From contig NZ_OCNH01000003.1 of NCBI RefSeq assembly GCF_900230225.1, positions 930,001-994,000 of the forward strand: DNA of 64,000 bases, written 5' to 3'. The stretch is from Spirosoma fluviale. GTDB taxonomy: Bacteria > Bacteroidota > Bacteroidia > Cytophagales > Spirosomataceae. The position numbers and the translations under genes are program-made. Below the pieces are notes generated by a model. The model worked only from the letters and a program-made list of their open reading frames with translations. It did not search any database and was not told the DNA's origin. Positions 25,988 to 34,535 of this stretch are shown piece after piece (the first letter of the stretch is position 1; every line of letters starts with the position of its first letter).

Positions 25988-26725
25988 ATGAAAGTTGGCC
26001 TGTTTATTCCTTGTTATATTGATCAATTTTATCCCAACGTGGCTATTGCTACGCTGAAGTTGTTGGAAAAAGTAGGCTGCGAAGTAGCGTATCCACTCCA
26101 GCAAACCTGTTGCGGGCAGCCGATGGCCAACTCCGGGTTTGAGCATCTGACGGGAGGCTGTAACGAGAATTTCGTCCGTAATTTTGCTGACTTTGATTAC
26201 ATCGTTTCCCCATCGGGAAGTTGTACGCTGCACATAAAACACCACCTTCATTCGACCAACGAAGAGGCCGCAACCGGCATCCGCTCCCGGATTTACGAAC
26301 TGACGGAGTTTCTGACGGATGTGCTGAACGTGACGGCATTAGACGCCACTTTTCCGTATAAAGTTGGGTTACACCAGAGTTGCCACGGCCAGCGTGGACT
26401 GCATTTGGCCCAGATGTCGGAACTAGTGGTTTCGCCACCTTTTTCGAAGCCGGTGCAGTTGCTCAATCTGGTCAATGGCATTGAGCTGATCCAGCTCGAC
26501 CGGCGCGATGAATGCTGCGGATTTGGCGGTACGTTCTGCGTGACCGAAGAAGCCGTTTCAGTAAAAATGGGTAAAGATCGCGTGGCCGATCACCTGCGCC
26601 ACGGCGTTAATTACATCACCGGTGTCGACGTGTCCTGCCTGATGCACATGGAAGGCATTTTGAAACGGGCAAACTCCGCCGTGAAAGTCAAACACATTGC
26701 TGAGATTTTAACGGCTACGTTATAG
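25988..26725 (+). CDS. lutA: L-lactate utilisation protein LutA
   Basis: 245 residues. It has two cysteine-rich CCG-type motifs, QQTCCGQPMANSG near residue 40 and RRDECCGFGGTFCV near residue 175, plus SGSCTLHIKHH and HQSCHGQRGLH. This is the heterodisulfide-reductase-D-like Fe-S oxidoreductase fold of LutA/YkgE. With LutB and LutC it oxidises L-lactate to pyruvate in the cytoplasm using iron-sulfur electron transfer instead of a flavin enzyme. It is first in a lutABC operon, with a 24-bp gap to lutB. No FadR/GntR-type regulator is visible beside it. Confidence 0.93.
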   Translation: MKVGLFIPCYIDQFYPNVAIATLKLLEKVGCEVAYPLQQTCCGQPMANSGFEHLTGGCNENFVRNFADFDYIVSPSGSCTLHIKHHLHSTNEEAATGIRSRIYELTEFLTDVLNVTALDATFPYKVGLHQSCHGQRGLHLAQMSELVVSPPFSKPVQLLNLVNGIELIQLDRRDECCGFGGTFCVTEEAVSVKMGKDRVADHLRHGVNYITGVDVSCLMHMEGILKRANSAVKVKHIAEILTATL

Positions 26726-26749
26726 AAACAGCTCAATCAACAATACTCA

Positions 26750-28129
26750 ATGAACAAGCAACTTATTTTAGACCACGCCGACGCAGCCGTTGAGTTCAAT
26801 AAGAACGAAGCGAAAGTCGATTGGCACGACGAAACCCTCTGGTTCGTACGCACCAAACGCGACCGGGCCGTTGCTCAGATACCCGAGTGGGAGCAACTGC
26901 GGGAAGCAGCTTCGCAGATAAAAAACCATGTGCTGTCCAACATGCACGATCTGCTGATCCAGTTTGAAGAAAACGCCATCCGCAATGGCATCAAGATTCA
27001 CTGGGCGGCCGATGGCGACGAACACAATGCCATCGTCCTCGACATCATAAAACAGGCGGGTGCTACCCGAATGGTCAAGTCGAAGTCGATGCTGACCGAA
27101 GAATGCCACCTGAACAAATACCTGATCGATAACGGTATTGAGGTGATTGACAGTGACTTGGGCGAACGAATCGTGCAGATGCGTAATGAACCACCGTCCC
27201 ACATTGTGCTGCCCGCCATTCACCTGACCAAGGCCGAAGTAGGGGAGACCTTCCACGAGCACCTGGGCACCGACAAAGGTGCCACCGATCCGCAATACCT
27301 GACCGAAGCCGCCCGGCAACACCTGCGCGAAACCTTTCTGACGCGCAAAGTGGCTCTTACGGGTGTTAACTTCGCCATTGCCGAAACCGGCGGGTTTGTG
27401 GTCTGTACCAACGAAGGCAATGCCGATATGGGCGCCCACCTGGCCGATGTACACATTGCGGCAATGGGTTTCGAAAAGATCATTCCCCGCGCTGAACACT
27501 TAGGCGTTTTCCTGCGGCTGCTGGCCCGCTCCGCAACCGGACAGCCCATCACGACGTTCTCTAGCCATTTCCACCGGCCAAGGCCGGGGCAGGAGATGCA
27601 CATCGTTATTGTCGATAATGGCCGCAGCCGCCAACTGGGGCGACCCGATTTCCGAAATTCACTCAAGTGCATCCGGTGTGCGGCCTGTTTAAATACGTGT
27701 CCCGTTTACCGACGGTCGGGTGGTTTCAGCTACCACAGTGCCGTTGCTGGCCCCATCGGGTCCATTCTGGCACCGAATCTGGATATGAAGAAGAACGCCG
27801 ATCTGCCGTTTGCTTCAACACTTTGTGGCTCATGTTCCAACGTGTGTCCGGTTAAGATCGATATTCACGACCAGCTCTACAAGTGGCGGCAGGTGCTGAT
27901 GCGGGAAGGGTATGGTCCGGGTAGTAAGACCGTTGCCATGAAGGCAATGGCAACGGTGCTGGAATCGCCCCGTTTGTACCGGATGGCGGGTAAAGTAGGG
28001 CGGGGGGTACTGCGATTCGCTCCGATTACCGTTGAGAACGGCCTTAATCCGTGGTATAACCAGCGCGAAATGCCTGAGCCTCCTGCCGAAAGTTTCCACG
28101 ACTGGTACGTTAACCACAAAAAAGCATGA
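26750..28129 (+). CDS. lutB: L-lactate utilisation iron-sulfur protein LutB
   Basis: 459 residues. The N-terminal part is the LUD domain (about 50-290), containing TKAEVGETFHEHLGTDKGATDPQYL and LTGVNFAIAETGGFVVCTNEGNADMG. The C-terminal part carries two ferredoxin-type clusters: CIRCAACLNTCPVYRRSGG near 305 and CGSCSNVCPVKIDIHDQLY near 360. The layout is that of LutB/YkgF. The ATGA at its end (28126-28129) overlaps lutC, so the two are translationally coupled. A DUF3390-like tail follows the second cluster (YGPGSKTVAMKAMATVLESPRLYRMAGK), as usual. Confidence 0.94.
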   Translation: MNKQLILDHADAAVEFNKNEAKVDWHDETLWFVRTKRDRAVAQIPEWEQLREAASQIKNHVLSNMHDLLIQFEENAIRNGIKIHWAADGDEHNAIVLDIIKQAGATRMVKSKSMLTEECHLNKYLIDNGIEVIDSDLGERIVQMRNEPPSHIVLPAIHLTKAEVGETFHEHLGTDKGATDPQYLTEAARQHLRETFLTRKVALTGVNFAIAETGGFVVCTNEGNADMGAHLADVHIAAMGFEKIIPRAEHLGVFLRLLARSATGQPITTFSSHFHRPRPGQEMHIVIVDNGRSRQLGRPDFRNSLKCIRCAACLNTCPVYRRSGGFSYHSAVAGPIGSILAPNLDMKKNADLPFASTLCGSCSNVCPVKIDIHDQLYKWRQVLMREGYGPGSKTVAMKAMATVLESPRLYRMAGKVGRGVLRFAPITVENGLNPWYNQREMPEPPAESFHDWYVNHKKA

Positions 28130-28710
28130 CCACCCGCGACCAGATGCTGGCCAGTATCAAGGCGAATCAGCCTGCCATGCGGCCCATTCCCGCTCAGTTT
28201 ACGTTTACGTCGGTTTACCCCGACCTGACGCAGCAGTTTATTGACATACTCACGTTTGTGGGTGGAGCTGCCCTTATCGTGCCGGACTTTGCCGCTATCC
28301 GGGCTTCGTTGCAGACGCAGTTTCCAAATATGACAAGCGTGGCGACAACATGCGATGAACTGGCCGACCTCGCCGATGTGACCATGAATGTCAGTGACCC
28401 GCACGAGTTGTCGGGGCTCAATCTAGCTATTATCGAAGGGCCGCTGGCCGTAGCTGAGAATGCGGCTATCTGGGTCGATGAGCGCCAGCTGCCCCAACGG
28501 GTAGCGCCCATGATTACGCAATATCTGGTGATTATCATCCGGCAGTCGACCATTGTGCCCAACATGCACGATGCCTACAAACTGTTGAAAGTCGATGAAA
28601 CGGGCTTCGGTACGTTCATTTGCGGCCCGTCGAAAACCGCCGATATAGAGCAGAGCCTGGTGATTGGTGCCCACGGTGCCCGGTCGTTGATGGTGTATAT
28701 ACTTCCCTGA
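28126..28710 (+). CDS. lutC: L-lactate utilisation protein LutC (LUD domain)
   Basis: 194 residues forming one LUD domain. Typical segments are VTMNVSDPHELSGLNLAIIEGPLAVAENAAIWVDE and LVIIIRQSTIVPNMHDAYKLL, ending FGTFICGPSKTADIEQSLVIGAHGARSLMVYILP. The GPSKTADIEQ-LV-GAHG-R motif is diagnostic of LutC/YkgG. It completes the lactate oxidation complex. It starts inside the lutB stop (4-bp overlap), and its last codons and stop lie within a 16-bp-arm hairpin that probably ends the operon. Confidence 0.94.
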   Translation: MTTRDQMLASIKANQPAMRPIPAQFTFTSVYPDLTQQFIDILTFVGGAALIVPDFAAIRASLQTQFPNMTSVATTCDELADLADVTMNVSDPHELSGLNLAIIEGPLAVAENAAIWVDERQLPQRVAPMITQYLVIIIRQSTIVPNMHDAYKLLKVDETGFGTFICGPSKTADIEQSLVIGAHGARSLMVYILP

Positions 28711-28726
28711 TATACACCATCAACGA
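28684..28726. terminator. Bidirectional terminator hairpin between lutC and the MDR gene
   Basis: TCGTTGATGGTGTATA (28684-28699) pairs exactly with 28711-28726 across an 11-nt loop that holds the lutC stop codon. The left arm encodes the last residues of LutC. The neighbouring genes converge here. Confidence 0.8.
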
Positions 28727-28759
28727 CGGATTTACCCGTTGTCAGCTTTACTACATCAA

Positions 28760-29773
28760 TCAGAGCGAAATCACCAGTTTTCCAATCGTTGTGCCCGACT
28801 CAAGCTGCGCGTGGGCTTGTTTCAGCGTATCGGCCGACAGGCCATGCAGGGTTTGCGTAAGCGTCGTTTCCAGCACCCCTTCGTCCAGCAGGTCGGCCAC
28901 TCGGTTCAGAATGTGGTGCTGTTCAATCATATCGTCGGTCTGGAAGGTAGAGCGGGTGAACATCAATTCCCACGAAAAAGTGACGCTTTTGCTTTTGAGC
29001 TTGTTCAGCACAACAGGTGCCGCACTACCGGTAATGGAGGCAATGTGTCCCTGGGGTTTGATGAGCTCGGCCAGGGTATCCCAATAAGCGTTGGTGTCCA
29101 CAAAGTCGACAATGTAGTCGACGTACTGAAAACCGGCGTTCCGCACTTCGTCGACGAGATTACGGTGATTGACGACCAGATCGGCACCCATTTTCTGGCA
29201 CCACTCAACCGTTTCGGGGCGCGATGCGGTGGCGATGACGTGCAGACCTAGCAGTTTTTTTGCCAGTTGAATAGCAATGGACCCCACGCCCCCGGCCCCA
29301 CCGATGATGAGCAGGGTCTTGTTCCGGTCACGTTCAGGCGAGAGCCGCATCCGGTCAAAGAAAATCTCCCAGGCGGTCAGGGCAGTCAGCGGAATGGCGG
29401 CTGCGGCTTCATCCGATAAGCTGGTTGGCTTCCGGCCCACGATCCGCTCGTCAATGACCTGGTATTCGGCGTTGCTGCCCGATTTGGTAATATCGCCGGC
29501 GTAGTACACCGCGTCGCCCACTTTGAACAGCGTGACCTCACTGCCGACGGCTTCTACCACGCCCGATGCATCCCAGCCAATGATTTTGGCCTGTTCCAGC
29601 ACCGTATCCTTCGCCGAGTTCTGCCGGATCTTAAAATCCACCGGATTGACCGATATGGCGTTCACCTTTACCAGCAAGTCATGAGGACCCGGAGCGGGTT
29701 TGTCGATGTCGACGTCAATAAAACTCGTGGCTTCTGAGATGGGGAGTGATGTCTTGAATCCTACTGCTTTCAT
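28760..29773 (-). CDS. Zinc-binding-type MDR alcohol dehydrogenase/quinone oxidoreductase
   Basis: 337 residues of the medium-chain dehydrogenase/reductase superfamily. The N-terminal GroES-like domain reads KVNAISVNPVDFKIRQNSA and IIGWDASGVVEAVGSEVTLFKVGDAVYYAG. The NADP-binding site is LLIIGGAGGVGSIAIQLAKKL, near residue 150. The catalytic zinc ligands of true alcohol dehydrogenases are not evident, so it belongs to the YogA/zinc-binding alcohol dehydrogenase family, quinone or enone reductase-like. Such enzymes reduce reactive carbonyls with NADPH. It is followed by a truncated short-chain dehydrogenase, another reductase, which may once have formed a unit with it. Confidence 0.87.
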   Translation of the reverse strand: MKAVGFKTSLPISEATSFIDVDIDKPAPGPHDLLVKVNAISVNPVDFKIRQNSAKDTVLEQAKIIGWDASGVVEAVGSEVTLFKVGDAVYYAGDITKSGSNAEYQVIDERIVGRKPTSLSDEAAAAIPLTALTAWEIFFDRMRLSPERDRNKTLLIIGGAGGVGSIAIQLAKKLLGLHVIATASRPETVEWCQKMGADLVVNHRNLVDEVRNAGFQYVDYIVDFVDTNAYWDTLAELIKPQGHIASITGSAAPVVLNKLKSKSVTFSWELMFTRSTFQTDDMIEQHHILNRVADLLDEGVLETTLTQTLHGLSADTLKQAHAQLESGTTIGKLVISL

Positions 29774-29796
29774 ATCTGGTTTACGTTAATGCCTTC

Positions 29797-30000
29797 TTAT
29801 TGGCCGTGTGCGGCTGTGCTCACTTCGTTCCAGGCTTCCCAGGTTGCCAGCCGTTGTTCATAAACGGCTTTGACGGTTGGGTAGCCAATTTTCCCCAAAA
29901 GTAAGCGAAGTGGTGGCTCCAGCGCATCGACCAGTCGGAAAAGTGCGTCGCCAAGAGAGATGCCTGGTCGTGTGGGCAACCTATTCTCCATTTTGGTCAA
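29797..30000 (-). pseudogene. C-terminal remnant of a short-chain dehydrogenase/reductase
   Basis: Only 67 codons remain. The readable part, FRLVDALEPPLRLLLGKIGY then TVKAVYEQRLATWEAWNEVS, is the usual last helix and tail of classical SDR enzymes (PPLRLLLG...W--VS). The Rossmann motif and the YxxxK site are missing. The region just upstream is only a hairpin and the ctpA end. It is therefore best read as the 3' end of an SDR gene whose first roughly 230 codons have been deleted. Whether the remnant is translated is unknown. Confidence 0.6.
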
Positions 30001-30011
30001 TGCATCAACCC

Positions 30012-30061
30012 CCGGATACTAGAAACGCCAACTCATCTGAGCTGGCGTTTCTAGTATCCGG
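30012..30061. terminator. Perfect 19-bp hairpin after ctpA
   Basis: The arms 30012-30030 and 30043-30061 are exact complements (core GGATACTAGAAACGCCA) with a 12-nt loop. They sit between the ctpA stop and the SDR remnant, both on the minus strand, and probably end ctpA transcription. No strong T-run follows. Confidence 0.7.
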
Positions 30062-30074
30062 TTTAAGCAGTTTA

Positions 30075-31748
30075 CTATTTGCCTTTCAAAATCGTGCCGT
30101 ATCGGGGCATGTCTTTGAACAGATCAAGGGCTGCTTTCATTTCGGGATCAGTAGCGAACGACGCTTCTTTCAGACCCTTTTGCAGGTAATAATGACCCGC
30201 AATTTCCTGTTCCACCAGCGTTTTTAACTCAGGCTTGAAGGTGTTCAGGTCGGCATCTTTGCTGTGCGACATTTTAGTTTTCAACGATTTCAACTGGTTC
30301 TGAATCTGGTCGAAGTATTTTTCTTTCCGGGCCGATGCTTCGAGGGTACCGAGGTCTTTCTCTACCTGCGTCGTATAGTCGTATTCTTTATCGCCGAGCC
30401 ACTTCGTGAACTCACTGTATTCGGCATCGGTCAGGCGGAATTCGCGGGCGGGTTTAATGCTCGCGTGCTCGTGACGGTATTTGACGGCATAGTCGAAAAT
30501 CAGGCCTTTATTAGTCAGGCTCAACGCAACCGGCGAGGGCGTCTGTGCTTCCACGACAATATCGGGCAATACGCCACCTCCGTCGTACACCACCCGGCCC
30601 GCCTTGGTCTTGAACGCGGTTTTCAGCGAGTCCGGAATCTTGCCAACACTGCCGTCTGCATTGCGGTGGCTGTAGTCGATGGCCTGAATGCACCGGCCGC
30701 TGGGAATATAGTATTTGGCCGTTGTGATTTTCAACTTCGTATTGAACGACAATTCACGTGTGGTCTGCACCAGTCCTTTTCCATAGGTCCGCTGCCCGAT
30801 CAATACGCCCCGGTCGTAATCCTGAATAACCCCCGATACGATCTCGGCGGCCGATGCGCTGTGGCTGTTCGTCAACACAACGATGGGTATATCGAGGTCG
30901 AGGGGTGGGTTCATGGCGGTGTAGGTCTTGTTCCACTCCGTCACTTTCCCTTTGGTCGTCACTACTTCCGAATCTTTCGGGATGAAAATATTCGAGATGT
31001 CGATGGCCATATTGAGTAGTCCACCGGGATTTTCACGAACGTCGAGGATGAGTTTTTTCATCCCTTTACCCTTTAGTTCCTGATAGGCGGTCCGTACTTC
31101 GCGCGAAGCCGTGGCCGTAAAATCTTTGAGGTCGATGTACCCGACTTCGTCCGACACCATGCCGTAGTATGGCACATTGGTCATTTTAACCACATCCCGG
31201 ATCACGCTGAGGTCGAGTGGGGCTTTTTGTCCGTACCGACTAACGGTCAGTTTCACGGCCGTGTTGTTCTGCCCTTTCAGCAGTTTGCCGGGATCGAGTG
31301 GTCCGCCATCGCGGTCTTTACGGCTTTTCAGATCGACACCGTCTACTTTAAGTACTTCGTCGCCGATTTGAAGCCCCGATTTTTCGGCGGGGGTGCCTTC
31401 ATACACCATCAGCACAATGCTTTTACCCTGCCGTTGCCCAATGAGCGCCCCAATGCCGTTGTAGCGGCCGGTGGTCATGGTCATGTAGTCCTCAATTTCG
31501 TCTTCGGCGAAGAAGTTTGTGTACGGGTCGAGGGCTTTCAGCATGGCGTCGATGCTGGTTTTGACCATGCGGTTCGGGTTCACCTCATCTACGTAATAGA
31601 GATTGAGTTCCTTGAACAGCGTGGCGTAAATGTCCAGGTTGCGGGCTATCTCGAAAAACCGGTCGTCGGTTTTAAACGAAAAGAAGCCAATACCCCCCGC
31701 TACAAGAACCGAGGAGGCTAACAGGGTAAGTCGTTTAGAGAAGCGCAT
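30075..31748 (-). CDS. ctpA: C-terminal processing protease, S41 family
   Basis: 557 residues. An N-terminal membrane anchor or signal (about 1-24) precedes a PDZ domain (about 85-165, GIGALIGQRQGKSIVLMVYEGTPAEKSGLQIGDEVL). The S41 catalytic core follows, with YIDLKDF, LILDVRENPGGLL and NSHSASAAEIVSGVIQDYDRG. Ser299 and Lys324, 25 residues apart as in E. coli Prc, form the expected Ser-Lys dyad. The protease trims or degrades periplasmic proteins from their C-termini. The C-terminal extension of about 150 residues is common in Bacteroidota copies. It follows rpmH and rnpA on the same strand, with repeats in each gap. Confidence 0.93.
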   Translation of the reverse strand: MRFSKRLTLLASSVLVAGGIGFFSFKTDDRFFEIARNLDIYATLFKELNLYYVDEVNPNRMVKTSIDAMLKALDPYTNFFAEDEIEDYMTMTTGRYNGIGALIGQRQGKSIVLMVYEGTPAEKSGLQIGDEVLKVDGVDLKSRKDRDGGPLDPGKLLKGQNNTAVKLTVSRYGQKAPLDLSVIRDVVKMTNVPYYGMVSDEVGYIDLKDFTATASREVRTAYQELKGKGMKKLILDVRENPGGLLNMAIDISNIFIPKDSEVVTTKGKVTEWNKTYTAMNPPLDLDIPIVVLTNSHSASAAEIVSGVIQDYDRGVLIGQRTYGKGLVQTTRELSFNTKLKITTAKYYIPSGRCIQAIDYSHRNADGSVGKIPDSLKTAFKTKAGRVVYDGGGVLPDIVVEAQTPSPVALSLTNKGLIFDYAVKYRHEHASIKPAREFRLTDAEYSEFTKWLGDKEYDYTTQVEKDLGTLEASARKEKYFDQIQNQLKSLKTKMSHSKDADLNTFKPELKTLVEQEIAGHYYLQKGLKEASFATDPEMKAALDLFKDMPRYGTILKGK

Positions 31749-31756
31749 AGGAACTT

Positions 31757-31848
31757 TTGAATGAAGAATGTCTAATGAAGAATGTCTAATGAATTCTGAA
31801 GAATTTACTGGTCATGTTCTTCATTCTACATTTTCCATTCTACATTTT
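31757..31848. repeat. Low-complexity imperfect inverted repeat between rnpA and ctpA
   Basis: GAATGAAGAATGTCTAAT is reiterated on the left, and complementary TTCTTCATTCTACATT units lie on the right (31816-31848). The right part supplies the last Met codon and the stop codon of rnpA. Confidence 0.65.
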
Positions 31849-32220
31849 CTGTAAAGCTAATTTCATACCTTTTTCTATCTCTTCAAACGAAATTATTTGT
31901 TTGGCGGTATAAAGAAAGGCAATGGTAGCGGGTGGCGCGCTGGCTGGTCTGAAAAGTGCCTTGTTCAGGCGGTAGGCTTCCCGGACGCGTCGCTTGATCT
32001 GGTTGCGGTCGACGGCGCGTTTGAACATGCGTTTGGGAACGGTAATGACAATGGCGGGCAGAAGCGGCTCGCTGTCCGGACCCGGTTCGGGCTGGGGAAT
32101 ATAGAGCACCCGAAACGGAAAAAGGTAGAACGTCCGCACGGAAGTACTACCTTTTTTAAATAATTCACCAAGAATCTTTTTGCTGCAAAGACGTTCGGAT
32201 TTCAGGAAGGTTTGCGGCAT
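31840..32220 (-). CDS. rnpA: Ribonuclease P protein component
   Basis: 126 residues, starting MPQTFLKSERLCSKKILGELFKKG. The RNR motif RNQIKRRVREAYRLNK near residues 78-93 identifies the RNase P protein, which binds the 5' leader of pre-tRNA and stabilises the catalytic RNA. It follows rpmH by 88 bp, the near-universal rpmH-rnpA order, but the gap is longer than usual and filled by an imperfect inverted repeat. The C-terminal codons run into another repeat, so the tail may vary between relatives. Confidence 0.95.
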   Translation of the reverse strand: MPQTFLKSERLCSKKILGELFKKGSTSVRTFYLFPFRVLYIPQPEPGPDSEPLLPAIVITVPKRMFKRAVDRNQIKRRVREAYRLNKALFRPASAPPATIAFLYTAKQIISFEEIEKGMKLALQKM

Positions 32221-32221
32221 G

Positions 32222-32312
32222 AATCAGTGGTTAGTCAGTAGTGATTAGTAGCCAGAAACAAAGCCTGCTGAGAACAGCGACGAATCACCAGCCACTAATG
32301 ACTAGTCACTAA
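32222..32312. repeat. Imperfect inverted repeat in the rpmH-rnpA gap
   Basis: Left units GGTTAGTCAGTAGTGATTAG face right units CACTAATGACTAGTCACTAA. The right end supplies the rpmH stop codon (32309-32311). The wording is close to that of the repeat at 63556-63684 between the hydrogenase genes. Confidence 0.7.
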
Positions 32313-32476
32313 ATTTTAAAGCGGTCGCCTTTTTTCTCGTCAGAGACAGTCAACTTGTGGCGGCCTTTGGCACGACGGCGAGCCAAAACCTGACGGCCAT
32401 TGGCAGTAGCCATCCGCTCGCGGAAGCCGTGTTTGTTTTTACGCTTCCGGTTCGATGGTTGGTACGTTCTTTTCAT
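32309..32476 (-). CDS. rpmH: 50S ribosomal protein L34
   Basis: 55 residues. The sequence opens [20 protein letters not shown] and continues [20 protein letters not shown] with KLTVSD, a perfect L34 signature. The ATG is at 32474-32476. The usual length is 44-52 residues; the Bacteroidota extension (here [11 protein letters not shown]) is normal. It has a textbook Bacteroidota promoter at 32519-32550 and heads the rpmH-rnpA pair. Confidence 0.97.
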   Translation of the reverse strand: MKRTYQPSNRKRKNKHGFRERMATANGRQVLARRRAKGRHKLTVSDEKKGDRFKI

Positions 32477-32518
32477 GATATATAATCCCTAAAACCTTTA
32501 TTTTTCCAAATGAGTCCG

Positions 32519-32550
32519 CAAAGATAGGAGAATGCCTGAGTTTTTCCAAA
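32519..32550 (-). promoter_or_regulatory. rpmH promoter (TTTG-N20-TATCTTTG)
   Basis: On the minus strand TTTG (32547-32550), 20 bp and TATCTTTG (32519-32526) match the Bacteroidota housekeeping sigma consensus TTTG-N19-21-TAnnTTTG exactly. The 5' leader to the rpmH ATG would be about 37 nt. Confidence 0.85.
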
Positions 32551-32619
32551 CCTGATTTCAGAAAAACGATTTGACTGACTGATAGTTACTTTTGTACGAC
32601 TTATCTTGTCATTACCCGT

Positions 32620-34206
32620 ATGCGCTATCGTCTGTCTGCTGACCCCGTTCATCCCCATTATATTGCCGTTGACGCTCATCTAACCGATATTTCAACACCA
32701 AACGTTGAGCTTCAGTTGCCCGCCTGGCGTCCGGGACGCTATGAATTACAGCAGTTTGCGAAAAATATCCAGCGGTTAGAAATTGTCGACAAAGCCGGTA
32801 AACCACTGCTTTTCCGAAAAATTACCAAAGACCGCTGGCGGGTACAGACGGATGGCGTGAACGAACTTACCGTTCGGTATACCTATTACGCGCTCCTGCC
32901 AACGCCCAACCAGCTTAATGCCGGGAGCAGCTTTATCAGCGAGACGCTGCTGTACGTTAACCCGGTAAACCTATGCCTGTATGCTGAAGGGCGCATCTCG
33001 GAGCCCTGTACGCTGGAACTGGCCATTCCCGACAGCTGGACCGTTGCCTGTGGCCTGACTCAAGCCCCGTCCGAACAACCCAATATACGTACGCTGCTGG
33101 CCACCGACTTTTACGAACTGGTCGATTGTCCGCTCATAGCCGCCCCGGTCATTCAGGATATTCCCTATACCGTTGGCGATACGGCTTTTCACGTCTGGAT
33201 TCAGGGCGGTCGGCGGACGGATGGAAATCCGACTTTCGATGCCGACCGGATTGTGACCGATTTCCGGCGTTTTTCGGAGAAGCAGATTGAACTCTACGGC
33301 GAGTTTCCCGAGAAGGATTACCATTTTCTGACGCTCATTCTGCCCGTTCCGTGTTATCATGGCGTTGAACACCGCAACTCAACGGTGCTCACACTCGGGC
33401 CAAACGATGAGGGAGAGGGACTGTACCAGGATTTGCTGGGCGTCTCGTCGCACGAATTGTTCCATACCTGGAACATTATCCGCATCCGCCCCACCGAACT
33501 GCTTCCGTACGATTTTACGAAGGAGAATTATTTTACGACCTGTTTTGTGGCGGAGGGCGTAACGACCTATTACGGGGATTTGATGCTTCGGCAATCGGGC
33601 GTATTTACCGACGAAGCGTATCTAAAAGAGTTACAGGTGTTAATGAAGCGCCATTTCGAGAATAACGGGCGGGCGTTCCAGTCCCTTACCGAATCGTCCT
33701 GGGATTTGTGGCTCGATGGTTACGAAAAGGGCGTCCCCGACCGGAAAGTGTCGGTTTACCACAAAGGAGCTATTGCAGCCCTGATTCTCGATCTGCACAT
33801 TCGCCAGCTAACCGACCACACCCGCTCGCTGGACGATGTGATGCGGGTAATGTGGCAGCGTTTCGGCAAACCGTTCGTTGGCTATACGCTGGACGATTAC
33901 CGCGCCGTAACCGAAGCCATTGCAGGCGAGTCCCTTGACTGGTATTATGCGGTATGTATCTTTGGCAATCAGCCGCTTGAACCCCTGCTGAATAAGTATC
34001 TGGCGTGGGTTGGCCTGCTGATCGCCTATGAAGAACCTACTCCCGACCAACCGGGCGGCATTCGCTTGCTGGAAATCGACAGTAAAGAAGGCCGTCGGCA
34101 AAGAGCGCGGTGGTTTGGTCAGTCCATGGTTGAAGAGCCCGTTTCAGAAGGTCATGTGCATCCCGTACCCGAGGGAAAACTGGGCAAAAATGTAGTTGCG
34201 AAATGA
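32620..34206 (+). CDS. M61-family zinc aminopeptidase
   Basis: 528 residues. The N-terminal beta domain (MRYRLSADPVHPHYIAVDAHL, LQLPAWRPGRYELQQFAKNI) and the thermolysin-like core with SSHELFHTWNIIRIRPTEL near residue 280 (HExxH) and FVAEGVTTYYGDLM about 30 residues later (third zinc ligand Glu) match M61 glycyl aminopeptidases. No signal peptide is present. Many M61 members end in a PDZ domain; here the protein stops soon after LLEIDSKEG, so the PDZ is short or missing. A -7 box TACTTTTG lies at 32587-32594. The gene overlaps the MNT gene by 4 bp. Confidence 0.9.
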   Translation: MRYRLSADPVHPHYIAVDAHLTDISTPNVELQLPAWRPGRYELQQFAKNIQRLEIVDKAGKPLLFRKITKDRWRVQTDGVNELTVRYTYYALLPTPNQLNAGSSFISETLLYVNPVNLCLYAEGRISEPCTLELAIPDSWTVACGLTQAPSEQPNIRTLLATDFYELVDCPLIAAPVIQDIPYTVGDTAFHVWIQGGRRTDGNPTFDADRIVTDFRRFSEKQIELYGEFPEKDYHFLTLILPVPCYHGVEHRNSTVLTLGPNDEGEGLYQDLLGVSSHELFHTWNIIRIRPTELLPYDFTKENYFTTCFVAEGVTTYYGDLMLRQSGVFTDEAYLKELQVLMKRHFENNGRAFQSLTESSWDLWLDGYEKGVPDRKVSVYHKGAIAALILDLHIRQLTDHTRSLDDVMRVMWQRFGKPFVGYTLDDYRAVTEAIAGESLDWYYAVCIFGNQPLEPLLNKYLAWVGLLIAYEEPTPDQPGGIRLLEIDSKEGRRQRARWFGQSMVEEPVSEGHVHPVPEGKLGKNVVAK

Positions 34207-34535
34207 AAGATGTAGCAATAAACCTGGATGCATTAACTGCCGAGTTTAAGCAGGCGATGCAGGAATTGTACGGTGAACGACTGGCAAAAGTCATTTTATA
34301 TGGCTCCTATGCCCGTGGTGACTTTCAGCCCGAATCAGACGTAGATTTCATGGTTGTTTTGAAAGACCGTGAGCTGAAGAGACTGCAGGAAATAGAAAGG
34401 ACAACGGATGTTGTCCTGCGTCTTTTCGATAAATATGGTCGATTAATTTCGTTCATGCCAACCACCGAAGAAACGTATACATCGAATGATTTTTTGTTTT
34501 ATCGCAACATTCGGCGCGAAGGCAGGCAGCTATGA
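34203..34535 (+). CDS. MNT-type minimal nucleotidyltransferase (antitoxin-like)
   Basis: 110 residues. The motif VILYGSYARGDFQPESDVDFMVVL is the GSxxxG...DxD site of minimal nucleotidyltransferases. In MNT/HEPN modules the MNT partner AMPylates the HEPN RNase toxin and neutralises it. Its start is inside the M61 stop (ATGA overlap), and it ends over the start of a short HEPN-like frame at 34532, again with a 4-bp overlap. The intact MNT with a truncated partner suggests a decayed or reduced module. It could also serve the M61 operon for some unrelated reason. Confidence 0.8.
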   Translation: MKDVAINLDALTAEFKQAMQELYGERLAKVILYGSYARGDFQPESDVDFMVVLKDRELKRLQEIERTTDVVLRLFDKYGRLISFMPTTEETYTSNDFLFYRNIRREGRQL

